Both the position numbers and the translations under genes were made by a program. Below are positions 57,156 through 64,000 of a DNA stretch of 64,000 nucleotides, piece by piece. Under the pieces are notes generated by a model. That model saw only the letters and a program-made list of their open reading frames with translations. It made no database searches and was not told the DNA's origin. The DNA lies in assembly GCA_016786925.1 (NCBI GenBank), contig JAEUTU010000043.1, positions 1 to 64,000 of the forward strand, written 5' to 3'. The stretch comes from Bacteroidia bacterium (GTDB lineage: Bacteria; Bacteroidota; Bacteroidia; 2-12-FULL-35-15). The first letter of the stretch is position 1, and every line of letters starts with the position of its first letter.

Positions 57156-57956
57156 AGTAAATTTAAAGGTGTAGGTACCGCGTTGCTCGGTAATACCTTC
57201 CGGACTTGCATTGAATTTTACACTCATAGCTGCCTGGCGGGCTTTTGCATATAGATTAGAACTCGTAGTTGTAGAACCTCTCATACCTGGAGTTGCTTTG
57301 ATCACTTTTCCTGCTTCGTTAACAATGATCTCTACTACTACAATTCCTTCTTCTTCTGAATCAGTCATTTTTTCGGGCTTTTTCACGAGCATACGTCCCT
57401 TCAGATCGTAACCGCCACCACCATTATAACCGGGAGTATTATTACCATGACCCGTTCCATCACCATCGCCAACACCTTTTTGTGAGCCACTGCCGGAACC
57501 ACCTGTATTACCATCACCCTCTCCTTTTCCATCGTGTTTATTCTTATTTTTCAATGCAGCTAATGCATTTAATAATTCGGTATTCGGTTTTGGTTCTTCT
57601 ACAGGATTTGCATCTGTTTTTGCATCATTCTTATTATTCGGATTCGTTTTCACAACAGCACTTGCTTCTGTATCATCCGTAATGATGTTCGGTGAATTAT
57701 TCGTAACAGCAGGCGCAACGGCAGCTTCCTCGCTCGTTGCAATATCATCATCATTCTGTCCGCTTCCACCTGCATTCGTATTTCCTAATCCTTCCATGCC
57801 TAAACCGATCTCAATTTCAGGAACAGGTTTAATTTCAAATGGAGGAATAGGAGTAATGATCTTCCAAAAGAAAATGAACAATAATAGCAAGCCGAAAATA
57901 AGCGCTGAAAAGCCCATCGCCTGTAACTTACTTCTATTTTCTAATGTAGTATCCAT
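57147..57956 (-). CDS. tonB: TonB-type energy transducer (of exbB-exbD-tonB)
   Basis: 269 residues. A single N-terminal helix (about 16-36) is followed by Pro/Glu (IPPFEIKPVPEIEIGLG) and Asn/Asp-rich linkers and a Gly-rich stretch (about 150-190). The C-terminal TonB-like domain (about 200-269, EEEGIVVVEIIVNEAGKVIK) has the family strand pattern but lacks the classic YP motif. It should carry proton-motive energy from ExbBD to outer-membrane receptors or a related machine. It starts 1 base after exbD. Confidence 0.8.
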   Translation of the reverse strand: MDTTLENRSKLQAMGFSALIFGLLLLFIFFWKIITPIPPFEIKPVPEIEIGLGMEGLGNTNAGGSGQNDDDIATSEEAAVAPAVTNNSPNIITDDTEASAVVKTNPNNKNDAKTDANPVEEPKPNTELLNALAALKNKNKHDGKGEGDGNTGGSGSGSQKGVGDGDGTGHGNNTPGYNGGGGYDLKGRMLVKKPEKMTDSEEEGIVVVEIIVNEAGKVIKATPGMRGSTTTSSNLYAKARQAAMSVKFNASPEGITEQRGTYTFKFTLE

Positions 57957-57957
57957 T

Positions 57958-58359
57958 TTACTTTTCTGTTGACTTGGTTGCTAATACCATTTTTACACCC
58001 AACTTATAACCTATTTGCATCACATCCGCCAGATCCTGAACGGTAAGTGAATTATCTAAACGCAAAACTACTGTTGGAGATTGTGTACGTTCTACTTCAA
58101 TTCTGATGGCATTTTCCAGATCGGCAAACGGGATCTTGGTTTTATTCACCGCATATTCATGATCAGCACTGATGTCGACCGTTACTTGCTGCAAATTCAT
58201 TTGTTGTGCCGACTTTGAATTCGGTAAGGTCAATTTTAACACACTCGGATTGGCCAAGGTGGATATGATGAGGAAGAATAAAAGCAAGAAGAACATGATA
58301 TCATTCAATGATTCTGTACTCACTTCGGCTCCTTCTCTATGTCTGCGTTTTAATTTCAT
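57958..58359 (-). CDS. exbD: ExbD/TolR-family proton channel subunit
   Basis: 133 residues: short cytoplasmic N-terminus (MKLKRRHREGAEVSTESLND), one helix (about 23-40) with the essential membrane Asp replaced in position by the usual LNDIMFF entry, then a periplasmic domain (DLENAIRIEVERTQSPTVVL). It works with ExbB in the inner membrane. It lies 30 bases after exbB and 1 base before tonB. Confidence 0.88.
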   Translation of the reverse strand: MKLKRRHREGAEVSTESLNDIMFFLLLFFLIISTLANPSVLKLTLPNSKSAQQMNLQQVTVDISADHEYAVNKTKIPFADLENAIRIEVERTQSPTVVLRLDNSLTVQDLADVMQIGYKLGVKMVLATKSTEK

Positions 58360-58389
58360 TTTACAAGATTTAGTAATAATTGATCTTTA

Positions 58390-59142
58390 TTATTTACCCG
58401 GACCGTGTAAAATGTCCATAAATTCAACCGATGCTGTTTCCATTTTATTGATGGTTCTATCGAGCATCGTATTTAAGATATAATAGAAAATGAACGCCAA
58501 TAATCCGATCACCAAACCGGTTGCGCTGGTGATCATTTTTTGATACAAACCGGTAGAAATAACACCAATGCTAATATTGTCAGTTAAGGATATATCATAG
58601 AAAATTTTGATAACCCCCGCAATTGTTCCGATAAAACCAAAGATAGGTGCAATACGTCCGATCAAACTCAATACATTCAAATTCTTCTCCATGCGGTTGA
58701 TCTCCAGTTTACCAACACTTTCCATAGCCTCTTCAATTTCTTTGATCGGCTTACCCAAGCGACTCAAACCTTTTTCTACCATTCGTGCTGCAGGTGCAGT
58801 TGTATTTTTACACAATGCTTTTGCAGCATCTATGTTTCCATTATGAATATAATCTTTGATGTTATTCATAAAATTCTTATCCATTTTTGATAGCTTACTG
58901 ATCACCATCAAACGTTCGAAGAAATAGAAAATGGTCAATAACAATAGGATCGCCATCGGGATCATGATAAAACCACCTTTCATCACCAGGTCAAATACCG
59001 AAAGTGTTGCTTCCTGAGCCGGAGGAGGTAAGGTTACTGCAGTAGCAGGAACTTGAGCAGCAACGGTGGCTGCACTATCAACTACTTGTGTGGCGGTATT
59101 CGTACCACTCACCACCATTTGAATCAAAACAGAATTAAGCAT
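58390..59142 (-). CDS. exbB: ExbB/TolQ/MotA-family proton channel subunit
   Basis: 250 residues with three helices (about 54-76, 160-185, 205-230). An Ala/Pro/Thr-rich N-terminal extension (about 10-45) precedes the first. The family core is seen in LIGRIAPIFGFIGTIAGVIK and ITSATGLVIGLLAFIFYYIL. First gene of exbB-exbD-tonB; a terminator upstream separates it from the second tonB. Confidence 0.9.
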   Translation of the reverse strand: MLNSVLIQMVVSGTNTATQVVDSAATVAAQVPATAVTLPPPAQEATLSVFDLVMKGGFIMIPMAILLLLTIFYFFERLMVISKLSKMDKNFMNNIKDYIHNGNIDAAKALCKNTTAPAARMVEKGLSRLGKPIKEIEEAMESVGKLEINRMEKNLNVLSLIGRIAPIFGFIGTIAGVIKIFYDISLTDNISIGVISTGLYQKMITSATGLVIGLLAFIFYYILNTMLDRTINKMETASVEFMDILHGPGK

Positions 59143-59170
59143 GTATATTGTTTTTTGTTTTTATATATGT

Positions 59171-59199
59171 AAAAAAGCAATCGCTGGATTGCGATTGCT
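59171..59199 (-). terminator. Terminator after the second tonB gene
   Basis: On the minus strand AGCAATCGC-AATCCA-GCGATTGCT followed by six T: a perfect 9-base stem. It lies between the second tonB and exbB, so the latter probably has its own start of transcription. Confidence 0.85.
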
Positions 59200-59261
59200 A
59201 AATTAAGTGATGCTTATGCTGTTTTTGTGCTACTTGGATGAACTTATAAACACTGTAATGT

Positions 59262-60038
59262 TTATTTTAGTTTGAACTTAACAGGCAAATTACATTGCAC
59301 ACGTACCGGGTTTCCATGATTGATGCCTGGCTTCCATTTCGGCATCATCTTCACCACTCTCATCGCCTCCTGCTCACAACCATCACCAATTCCTTTTAAA
59401 ATTTTTACATCGGAAATAGCGCCATCCTTTTCTACAACAAAGGTTAAATAAACTGTTCCTGTTGTCCCATTTTCCTTAGCGATATACGGATAAACTAAAT
59501 TGTTCGCTATAAACTGAGCCATTCCTTCCATCTCAGGCATTTGCTGAACAACCAACTCAATTTTTTCCGGTTCTAGAGGCTTTTTCACAAAAATGGTAGG
59601 AATATCTGTTTTCTTTTCGGTGCTATCCACCCCATCCGGATTCGCATCTTTTCTGATCAACAATTGATCAGTCGTTCTATCAAGTGTCTTATCCTTATCA
59701 TCAGATGCTACCATTTGTCCTGAAAAAGATTTTGGAGGTTCGGGCTTATCAGGTGTTTTTATGGGTTCCACTTTCTTATCGGGTGTCACATCGATTACTG
59801 TTCCCATATCAAAAACATCAGGAATGATGTTTCCCATTGTGGCAATTTCGATTTTTTCGCTCCGGTTGGAAAACCAATAAGCACCAAAGGCTATTAAAGC
59901 AAAGAACGATAAAGAAGAAAACATGGCAATTAATAAATTGTCGCTTTGTGATCTTCTGATGGCATAAGCGCCATAGTTTTTATTCTTGTTCTCAAATATG
60001 AGATCGTTGAATTTCTCGGAGTTGTTGCTGAAGTTCAT
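59262..60038 (-). CDS. tonB: TonB-type energy transducer, second copy
   Basis: 258 residues. Cytoplasmic N-terminus with NKNYGAYAIRRSQSDNL (typical Bacteroidota TonB), one helix (about 33-54), a Pro/Lys/Asp linker (VEPIKTPDKPEPPKSF), and a standard C-terminal TonB domain (about 175-258: NLVYPYIAKENGTTGTVYL, VVKMMPKWKPGINHGNPV). It is monocistronic, with a terminator behind it and a 237-base gap in front. Unlike the exbBD-linked copy it has the YP motif. Confidence 0.9.
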   Translation of the reverse strand: MNFSNNSEKFNDLIFENKNKNYGAYAIRRSQSDNLLIAMFSSLSFFALIAFGAYWFSNRSEKIEIATMGNIIPDVFDMGTVIDVTPDKKVEPIKTPDKPEPPKSFSGQMVASDDKDKTLDRTTDQLLIRKDANPDGVDSTEKKTDIPTIFVKKPLEPEKIELVVQQMPEMEGMAQFIANNLVYPYIAKENGTTGTVYLTFVVEKDGAISDVKILKGIGDGCEQEAMRVVKMMPKWKPGINHGNPVRVQCNLPVKFKLK

Positions 60039-60062
60039 GGCTAAAATTTTAAATGGTTAAAC

Positions 60063-60139
60063 TTGGTTTTGATTAAAAGATGCTTGATCGTTTTGTATTC
60101 CATAAATGAAAAGCAAAAATTTTCATTTACTAAAACCAA
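60063..60139. repeat. Nested inverted repeats upstream of the second tonB
   Basis: Outer arms TTGGTTTT (60063-60070) and AAAACCAA (60132-60139) enclose inner arms AAATGAAAA (60104-60112) and TTTTCATTT (60120-60128). This lies in the longest gene-free gap (60039-60275), 25 bases from the tonB start. The rest of the gap shows no further feature; the DNA is AT-rich. Confidence 0.35.
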
Positions 60140-60275
60140 ATTAAGCAGGGGAATCAAAAACAGTTTATTCCATTTTTGTACTTAATGCCATTAATTCGTA
60201 AAGGTAATTGTAGGGGATGCTTTATGCGGTTTTGATATTATAACGCCAAACAAAATACGTTTATTGTATGCGTAT

Positions 60276-61373
60276 CTATTTTTTTACCAAAACTGTTGTT
60301 GTCGGGTAAGCAAAACTGCTTCCATGTGCATTCACGATCTCAATGATCTTGTAATTGATCTCTTCGCGTACATCGAGATACACATCGTATTCCAGCGTAT
60401 CTACAAAATATAGCACCATAATATTGATGGAGCTTGAACCGAATTCATTCAAACGAACACGGGTCTCTTCTTTTAAGATATGAGAATGATTTTCGATATA
60501 CTTTTGTATGTCGGCAACGATCAATTTAATTTTTTCGGAAGGAGTATCATAGGTTAAACCAACATCAAATTTTGCTCTGCGTTGAATGCGTAAGGATAGA
60601 TTGTCCAATTCGGAATCAACCAGTTTTTTATTAGGAACCGTTACATAACTTTTTTCCAGGGTACGGATGCGCGTACTTCTGAAACCGATCTTTTCCACAT
60701 GTCCTTCGAGTGAACCGATCCGGATCAGATCACCGATCACAAAAGGTTTATCTAAAAAGATGGTAAAGGAGCCCAATAAATTCTCGAGTGATTCTTTAGC
60801 AGCTAAGGCGATGGCCAAACCTCCAATTCCCAAACCGGCAATCAAAGAGGCGATGTTTAATTTGAAAACAGCTCCCAATGTAAAGAAGATCGATAAGATC
60901 ACAACGATCACTTTAATGGCTTCTTTGATAAATGGCACCAATTGGTCATCCGTTTTTGATTCGGTTAATGAAGCCCTGTGCATTAAGATCAAACCAAAAA
61001 AGTCGACAATACGAAGAATGATCCATGTGATAGAAATAGCGATCCCTACTTGAAATGCCCGTAAAATAACCATGCGCAATCCAAAGTGTTCTACCGACCC
61101 GATCTTCCACTCAACCGGGAAATCAAGCCTATCGAAAGCAATATAGAATGTGATCAAAAGAATGAGCAGTCGCATTGGTTTTTTTGTCAATGCCAATAAC
61201 TTTTCAAAGCCAACTTCCGTAGAATACTTCTGAACAACCTTAAATACAAACAAGGTCAGCAATTTGGAAAGGAGCCGCTGGAATATTAGTCCGAGTAAAA
61301 TAATCCCGGCAAACCAGCAATAACTTTCTATGCTGTTTCCTAAAAATGTACGATGTAAAATATTTTCTACCAT
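60276..61373 (-). CDS. Small-conductance mechanosensitive channel (MscS family)
   Basis: 365 residues from ATG 61373; a start at 61424 would add 17 residues and would contain the promoter. Five or so N-terminal helices precede the pore helix with GLGIGGLAIALAAKESL. The MscS beta domain follows (GSFTIFLDKPFVIGDLIRI, EGHVEKIGFRSTRIRTL, VTVPNKKLVDSE) and an alpha/beta C-terminus. It should release solutes on osmotic downshift. Confidence 0.9.
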   Translation of the reverse strand: MVENILHRTFLGNSIESYCWFAGIILLGLIFQRLLSKLLTLFVFKVVQKYSTEVGFEKLLALTKKPMRLLILLITFYIAFDRLDFPVEWKIGSVEHFGLRMVILRAFQVGIAISITWIILRIVDFFGLILMHRASLTESKTDDQLVPFIKEAIKVIVVILSIFFTLGAVFKLNIASLIAGLGIGGLAIALAAKESLENLLGSFTIFLDKPFVIGDLIRIGSLEGHVEKIGFRSTRIRTLEKSYVTVPNKKLVDSELDNLSLRIQRRAKFDVGLTYDTPSEKIKLIVADIQKYIENHSHILKEETRVRLNEFGSSSINIMVLYFVDTLEYDVYLDVREEINYKIIEIVNAHGSSFAYPTTTVLVKK

Positions 61374-61411
61374 TTTATAATCATTATAAATAACAAGAAA
61401 CCTTGGGTTTG

Positions 61412-61419
61412 CAAAAGTA
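61412..61419 (-). promoter_or_regulatory. Putative -7 element for the MscS gene
   Basis: TACTTTTG on the minus strand matches TAnnTTTG, 38 bases before ATG 61373 and downstream of the alternative ATG 61424. No clear -33 element. Confidence 0.38.
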
Positions 61420-61546
61420 AACATACGCTGAATTTTTTTCTAATATTTTTTTGTTTCAAAAATATTTTTTCAGAGTTTTGTATATATAAACAGTTTTAAT
61501 CATTAAAAACAACCATTTGATTTTGTAAAACAAATTTTCATTTACA

Positions 61547-61789
61547 ATGAAAAAACTTAGCAATCTAAAAAAGAGTCCTGCAAAAAAGACAGACAAGTCG
61601 AAGGATTCGGGGGAATTAAGAAAGCCAACTAAGCTTAAACCCTTAAAAGAGAAAGAGAAAAAAAATTGGAAAAACGCCCTCGAGGATGACGATGAAGATT
61701 TTAATTTAGAGGATGACGATCTTAGATTAGATAGCAGTTTTGACGATGATGATGACGATGATGATGATTTTTACGATGATAATTTTTAG
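61547..61789 (+). CDS. Small charge-segregated protein, Lys-rich head and Asp-rich tail
   Basis: 80 residues. The first 45 are strongly basic (KKSPAKKTDKSKDSGELRK); the last 30 are strongly acidic, with a run of nine Asp and a FYDDNF end. No signal peptide or membrane helix; probably disordered. Its own terminator and a 173-base upstream gap suggest a real single-gene unit. I do not recognise the family. A nucleic-acid or ribosome-associated role is one guess, metal binding another. Confidence 0.65.
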   Translation: MKKLSNLKKSPAKKTDKSKDSGELRKPTKLKPLKEKEKKNWKNALEDDDEDFNLEDDDLRLDSSFDDDDDDDDDFYDDNF

Positions 61790-61801
61790 TCGATAAGCAT
61801 A

Positions 61802-61831
61802 AAAAAGGCCTCCAAATTTGGAGGCCTTTTT
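61802..61831. terminator. Bidirectional terminator between the 80-residue gene and anmK
   Basis: Stem A5-GGCCTCCAA / TTGGAGGCC-T5, 12 bases after the small gene and 9 bases from the anmK stop. Confidence 0.87.
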
Positions 61832-61840
61832 ATTTATACC

Positions 61841-62932
61841 CTATCTAGATAAAGCCGGAGAATAAATACTTCCTCCTGAGCTATCCTCCCGGGCTCCCGT
61901 AACACTCTTCAAGCAGTTTACCTCTCCTCGCCAGCGCAATACTCCTAAAAAGGCAAAGATCAATGCTTCTTTAAAATTAATGGTATCATTATCGGCCACC
62001 ACAATTTCCACCTTACTTAATGCTTTTATACGCTCCATTAAAAAATCATTGTGGGTTCCACCGCCTGTTACCAGCATTCTGGAATAGGGCTTTACATTCA
62101 CCACACGTGATACCTGAAAAGCAATGTGCTCTGTAAACGTGCGCATGAAGTCGGTATCTTCCAACTCATACTTTTCAATAAGCGGATCAATATTATTGAT
62201 CACCCATTCCTTCCCTAATGACTTGGGAGTATGCGGTAAAATGCGGTAATGCGATAAATTATCGAATTCATTCAACAGGTAATTGCTGATCAGACCGCTA
62301 CGGGCTATTTCGCCTTTATCGTCATATTTTTTGCCGAAACGGGCTGCAAAAGCATTCAACACAATATTTACCGGACAAATATCAAATGCGATCCTTTTTC
62401 CGAAATGATCATAGGAAATATTGGCAAATCCGCCCAGGTTCAAACAAAAATCATATTCCCCGAACAATTGTTGATCGCCAATGGGCACCAAGGGAGCACC
62501 TTGTCCGCCCAAAGCAACATCCAGCGTTCTGAAATCACATACCACGGGCAATTTACAATTCGCAGCAATGGCAGCTCCCGAACCCACCTGAACGGTCAGT
62601 TTTTTATCGGGTTGGTGAAAAATGGTGTGACCATGGGAAGCCACAAAATCGGGTTTTATGCTATTTTTTATGATAAAATCAGCTACCAAACGGCCTATAA
62701 ACTGACCGTATTCGGCATGAACCAGCTGAAAAGTAAGCGCATCGGCTGTTTCGAGCGATAATAGCTTCTGTTTCCAGACATCTGAATATTCAATGGTTTC
62801 GGCACAAACAATTTCGTATTTCCATTGTTTATTATCAACAGAAAATCGACAAAAAGCAATATCCAGCCCATCAAGTGAGGTACCCGACATTAAACCGATC
62901 ACATCATATTTTTGTAGCAGGATATTTGTCAT
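61841..62932 (-). CDS. anmK: Anhydro-N-acetylmuramic acid kinase
   Basis: 363 residues, normal length. It phosphorylates and opens 1,6-anhydro-MurNAc during peptidoglycan recycling. Motifs: GLMSGTSLDGLDIAFC (ATP/sugar site), VASHGHTIFHQP, GGFANISYD, and LVTGGGTHNDFLMERI. MurQ is not in the window. Divergent from the acyl-CoA dehydrogenase gene. Confidence 0.94.
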   Translation of the reverse strand: MTNILLQKYDVIGLMSGTSLDGLDIAFCRFSVDNKQWKYEIVCAETIEYSDVWKQKLLSLETADALTFQLVHAEYGQFIGRLVADFIIKNSIKPDFVASHGHTIFHQPDKKLTVQVGSGAAIAANCKLPVVCDFRTLDVALGGQGAPLVPIGDQQLFGEYDFCLNLGGFANISYDHFGKRIAFDICPVNIVLNAFAARFGKKYDDKGEIARSGLISNYLLNEFDNLSHYRILPHTPKSLGKEWVINNIDPLIEKYELEDTDFMRTFTEHIAFQVSRVVNVKPYSRMLVTGGGTHNDFLMERIKALSKVEIVVADNDTINFKEALIFAFLGVLRWRGEVNCLKSVTGAREDSSGGSIYSPALSR

Positions 62933-62960
62933 AACATTAGCAAAATTTGATTATAAAAGT

Positions 62961-62968
62961 TACATTTG
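62961..62968 (+). promoter_or_regulatory. Putative -7 element for the acyl-CoA dehydrogenase gene
   Basis: TACATTTG matches TAnnTTTG, 47 bases before ATG 63016. No TTG at the standard distance upstream. Confidence 0.38.
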
Positions 62969-62976
62969 CCTTCATC

Positions 62977-62984
62977 CAAAAGTA
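62977..62984 (-). promoter_or_regulatory. Putative -7 element for anmK
   Basis: TACTTTTG on the minus strand, 44 bases before the anmK start. The rightward and leftward -7 elements would overlap as face-to-face promoters in the 83-base gap. Confidence 0.38.
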
Positions 62985-63015
62985 AAATAAAATTAACACA
63001 TAAATTATTCATACA

Positions 63016-64000
63016 ATGTTTTTTGATTTAACAGAAGAGCACTTAATGATCCAAAAGGCGGCTCGTGATTTTGCAAATGATGTTTTAAAGCCGGGCGTAA
63101 TTGAACGCGATGAACAACAAAAATTTCCTACCGAAGAGATCAAACAAATGGGACAATTGGGTTTCATGGGAATGATGGTAGATCCGAAATACGGTGGTGG
63201 CGGAATGGATGCTGTATCATACGTATTGGCAATGGAAGAGATCTCTAAAGTAGATGCTTCTTGCTCAGTGGTGATGTCAGTAAACAACTCATTGGTATGC
63301 TGGGGATTGGAAAAATTCGGAACAGAAGAACAAAAACAAAAATATTTAGTGCCCTTGGCAAAAGGTGAGATCATTGGTGCATTCTGTTTATCAGAGCCGG
63401 AGGCAGGTTCGGATGCTACATCTCAAAAAACTACTGCTATCGACAAAGGTGATCACTATTTATTGAATGGTACTAAGAACTGGATCACTAACGGTAATTC
63501 AGCATCAGTTTATTTGGTGATTGCACAAACCGATGTTGCAAAAGGACACAAAGGGATCAATGCCTTGATCGTTGAAAAAGGGATGCCTGGATTTGTGGTA
63601 GGACCAAAAGAAAACAAAATGGGTATCAGAGCATCAGATACACATTCATTGATGTTTACCGATGTAAAAGTTCCAAAAGCAAACCGTATTGGTGAAGAAG
63701 GATTTGGATTCAAATTCGCAATGCAAGTGCTTTCGGGTGGACGTATTGGTATTGCATCACAAGCATTAGGAATTGCATCAGGTGCTTATGAATTGGCATT
63801 GGCTTATTCAAAAGAACGTAAAGCATTCGGAAAAACGATCAACCAGCACCAAGCCATTGCTTTCAAATTAGCAGATATGGCTACTAAAATTGAAGCAGCA
63901 CGTTTATTGTGTTTAAAAGCTGCCTGGTTAAAAGATCAACATTTGAACTTTGATAAAGAAAGTGCAATGGCAAAAGTATTTGCTTCTGAAACAGCTATGT
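63016..64000 (+). CDS. Acyl-CoA dehydrogenase, 3' partial
   Basis: The frame starts at ATG 63016 and is open to the window end (328 complete codons of an expected 380 or so). It is an FAD enzyme of beta-oxidation or branched-chain degradation. Motifs: N-terminal MFFDLTEEHLMIQKAARDFA, IIGAFCLSEPEAGSDATSQ (FAD/substrate), WITNGNSASVYLV, and GRIGIASQALGIASGAYELA. The FGKTINQHQAIAFKLADMA block is typical of short-chain (butyryl-CoA type) members. The catalytic Glu is expected beyond the window. Confidence 0.93.
   Translation, partial: MFFDLTEEHLMIQKAARDFANDVLKPGVIERDEQQKFPTEEIKQMGQLGFMGMMVDPKYGGGGMDAVSYVLAMEEISKVDASCSVVMSVNNSLVCWGLEKFGTEEQKQKYLVPLAKGEIIGAFCLSEPEAGSDATSQKTTAIDKGDHYLLNGTKNWITNGNSASVYLVIAQTDVAKGHKGINALIVEKGMPGFVVGPKENKMGIRASDTHSLMFTDVKVPKANRIGEEGFGFKFAMQVLSGGRIGIASQALGIASGAYELALAYSKERKAFGKTINQHQAIAFKLADMATKIEAARLLCLKAAWLKDQHLNFDKESAMAKVFASETAM

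Overview
This window is AT-rich chromosomal DNA from a member of the Bacteroidota. The evidence is in the genes: a type IX secretion system (T9SS) pair (a PorU-like sortase and PorV), two proteins ending in type B T9SS sorting domains, a CCDC81-type HU/SPOR protein, a DUF5686 TonB-type barrel, KdsB (so an LPS outer membrane), and MqnC of the futalosine menaquinone route. Starts have no Shine-Dalgarno sequence, and several upstream regions carry the Bacteroidota promoter (TTTG, 19-20 bases, TAnnTTTG). The family or genus cannot be fixed from this alone. No rRNA, tRNA, CRISPR array, insertion sequence or prophage was seen. No gene-free stretch exceeds 300 bases; the longest (60039-60275) holds a nested inverted repeat.

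Layout. 1-9.9 kb: the 3' part of a SprB-repeat surface protein, a TPR/SpoIIE phosphatase, and a leftward group mqnC, T9SS type B protein, ribE, outer-membrane protein. 9.9-13.7 kb: rightward pepA, an exported unknown, and pdxA with its own promoter. 13.7-20.5 kb: leftward recJ plus a giant TraB/GumN-type protein, then a 54-residue Cys/Lys-rich protein convergent with metF. 20.5-28.5 kb: lepA, two tandem DUF1571+LysM paralogues, kdsB, HU-SPOR protein, DUF5686 protein.

28.5-36.65 kb is a tight six-gene rightward operon with a promoter at one end and a terminator at the other: RND/MMPL transporter, RmlA, NAD-dependent epimerase, short-chain polyprenyl synthase, a membrane-anchored diheme cytochrome c of TsdA type, and a Tat-exported SoxB-like metallophosphoesterase. 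The last two overlap and look like an envelope thiosulfate-handling pair. This is the most unusual part of the window.

36.6-46.4 kb: odhAB (2-oxoglutarate dehydrogenase), a thioredoxin-like ferredoxin pair, tatD, ansA, an OmpA-family lipoprotein and a protein of about 22 MORN-like repeats. 46.4-53.1 kb: the translationally coupled unit porV, porU-like sortase, DUF6973 protein. 53.2-57.2 kb: a polytopic membrane protein divergent from an acyltransferase-pssA-dinB operon. 57.1-61.4 kb: exbB-exbD-tonB, a second tonB and an MscS channel. 61.5-64 kb: an 80-residue charge-segregated protein, anmK, and an acyl-CoA dehydrogenase cut by the window end.

Much of the window serves the cell envelope (T9SS export, TonB energisation, LPS, phospholipid and peptidoglycan recycling), mixed with housekeeping metabolism. 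Functions rest on motif recognition by eye; no database search was run.
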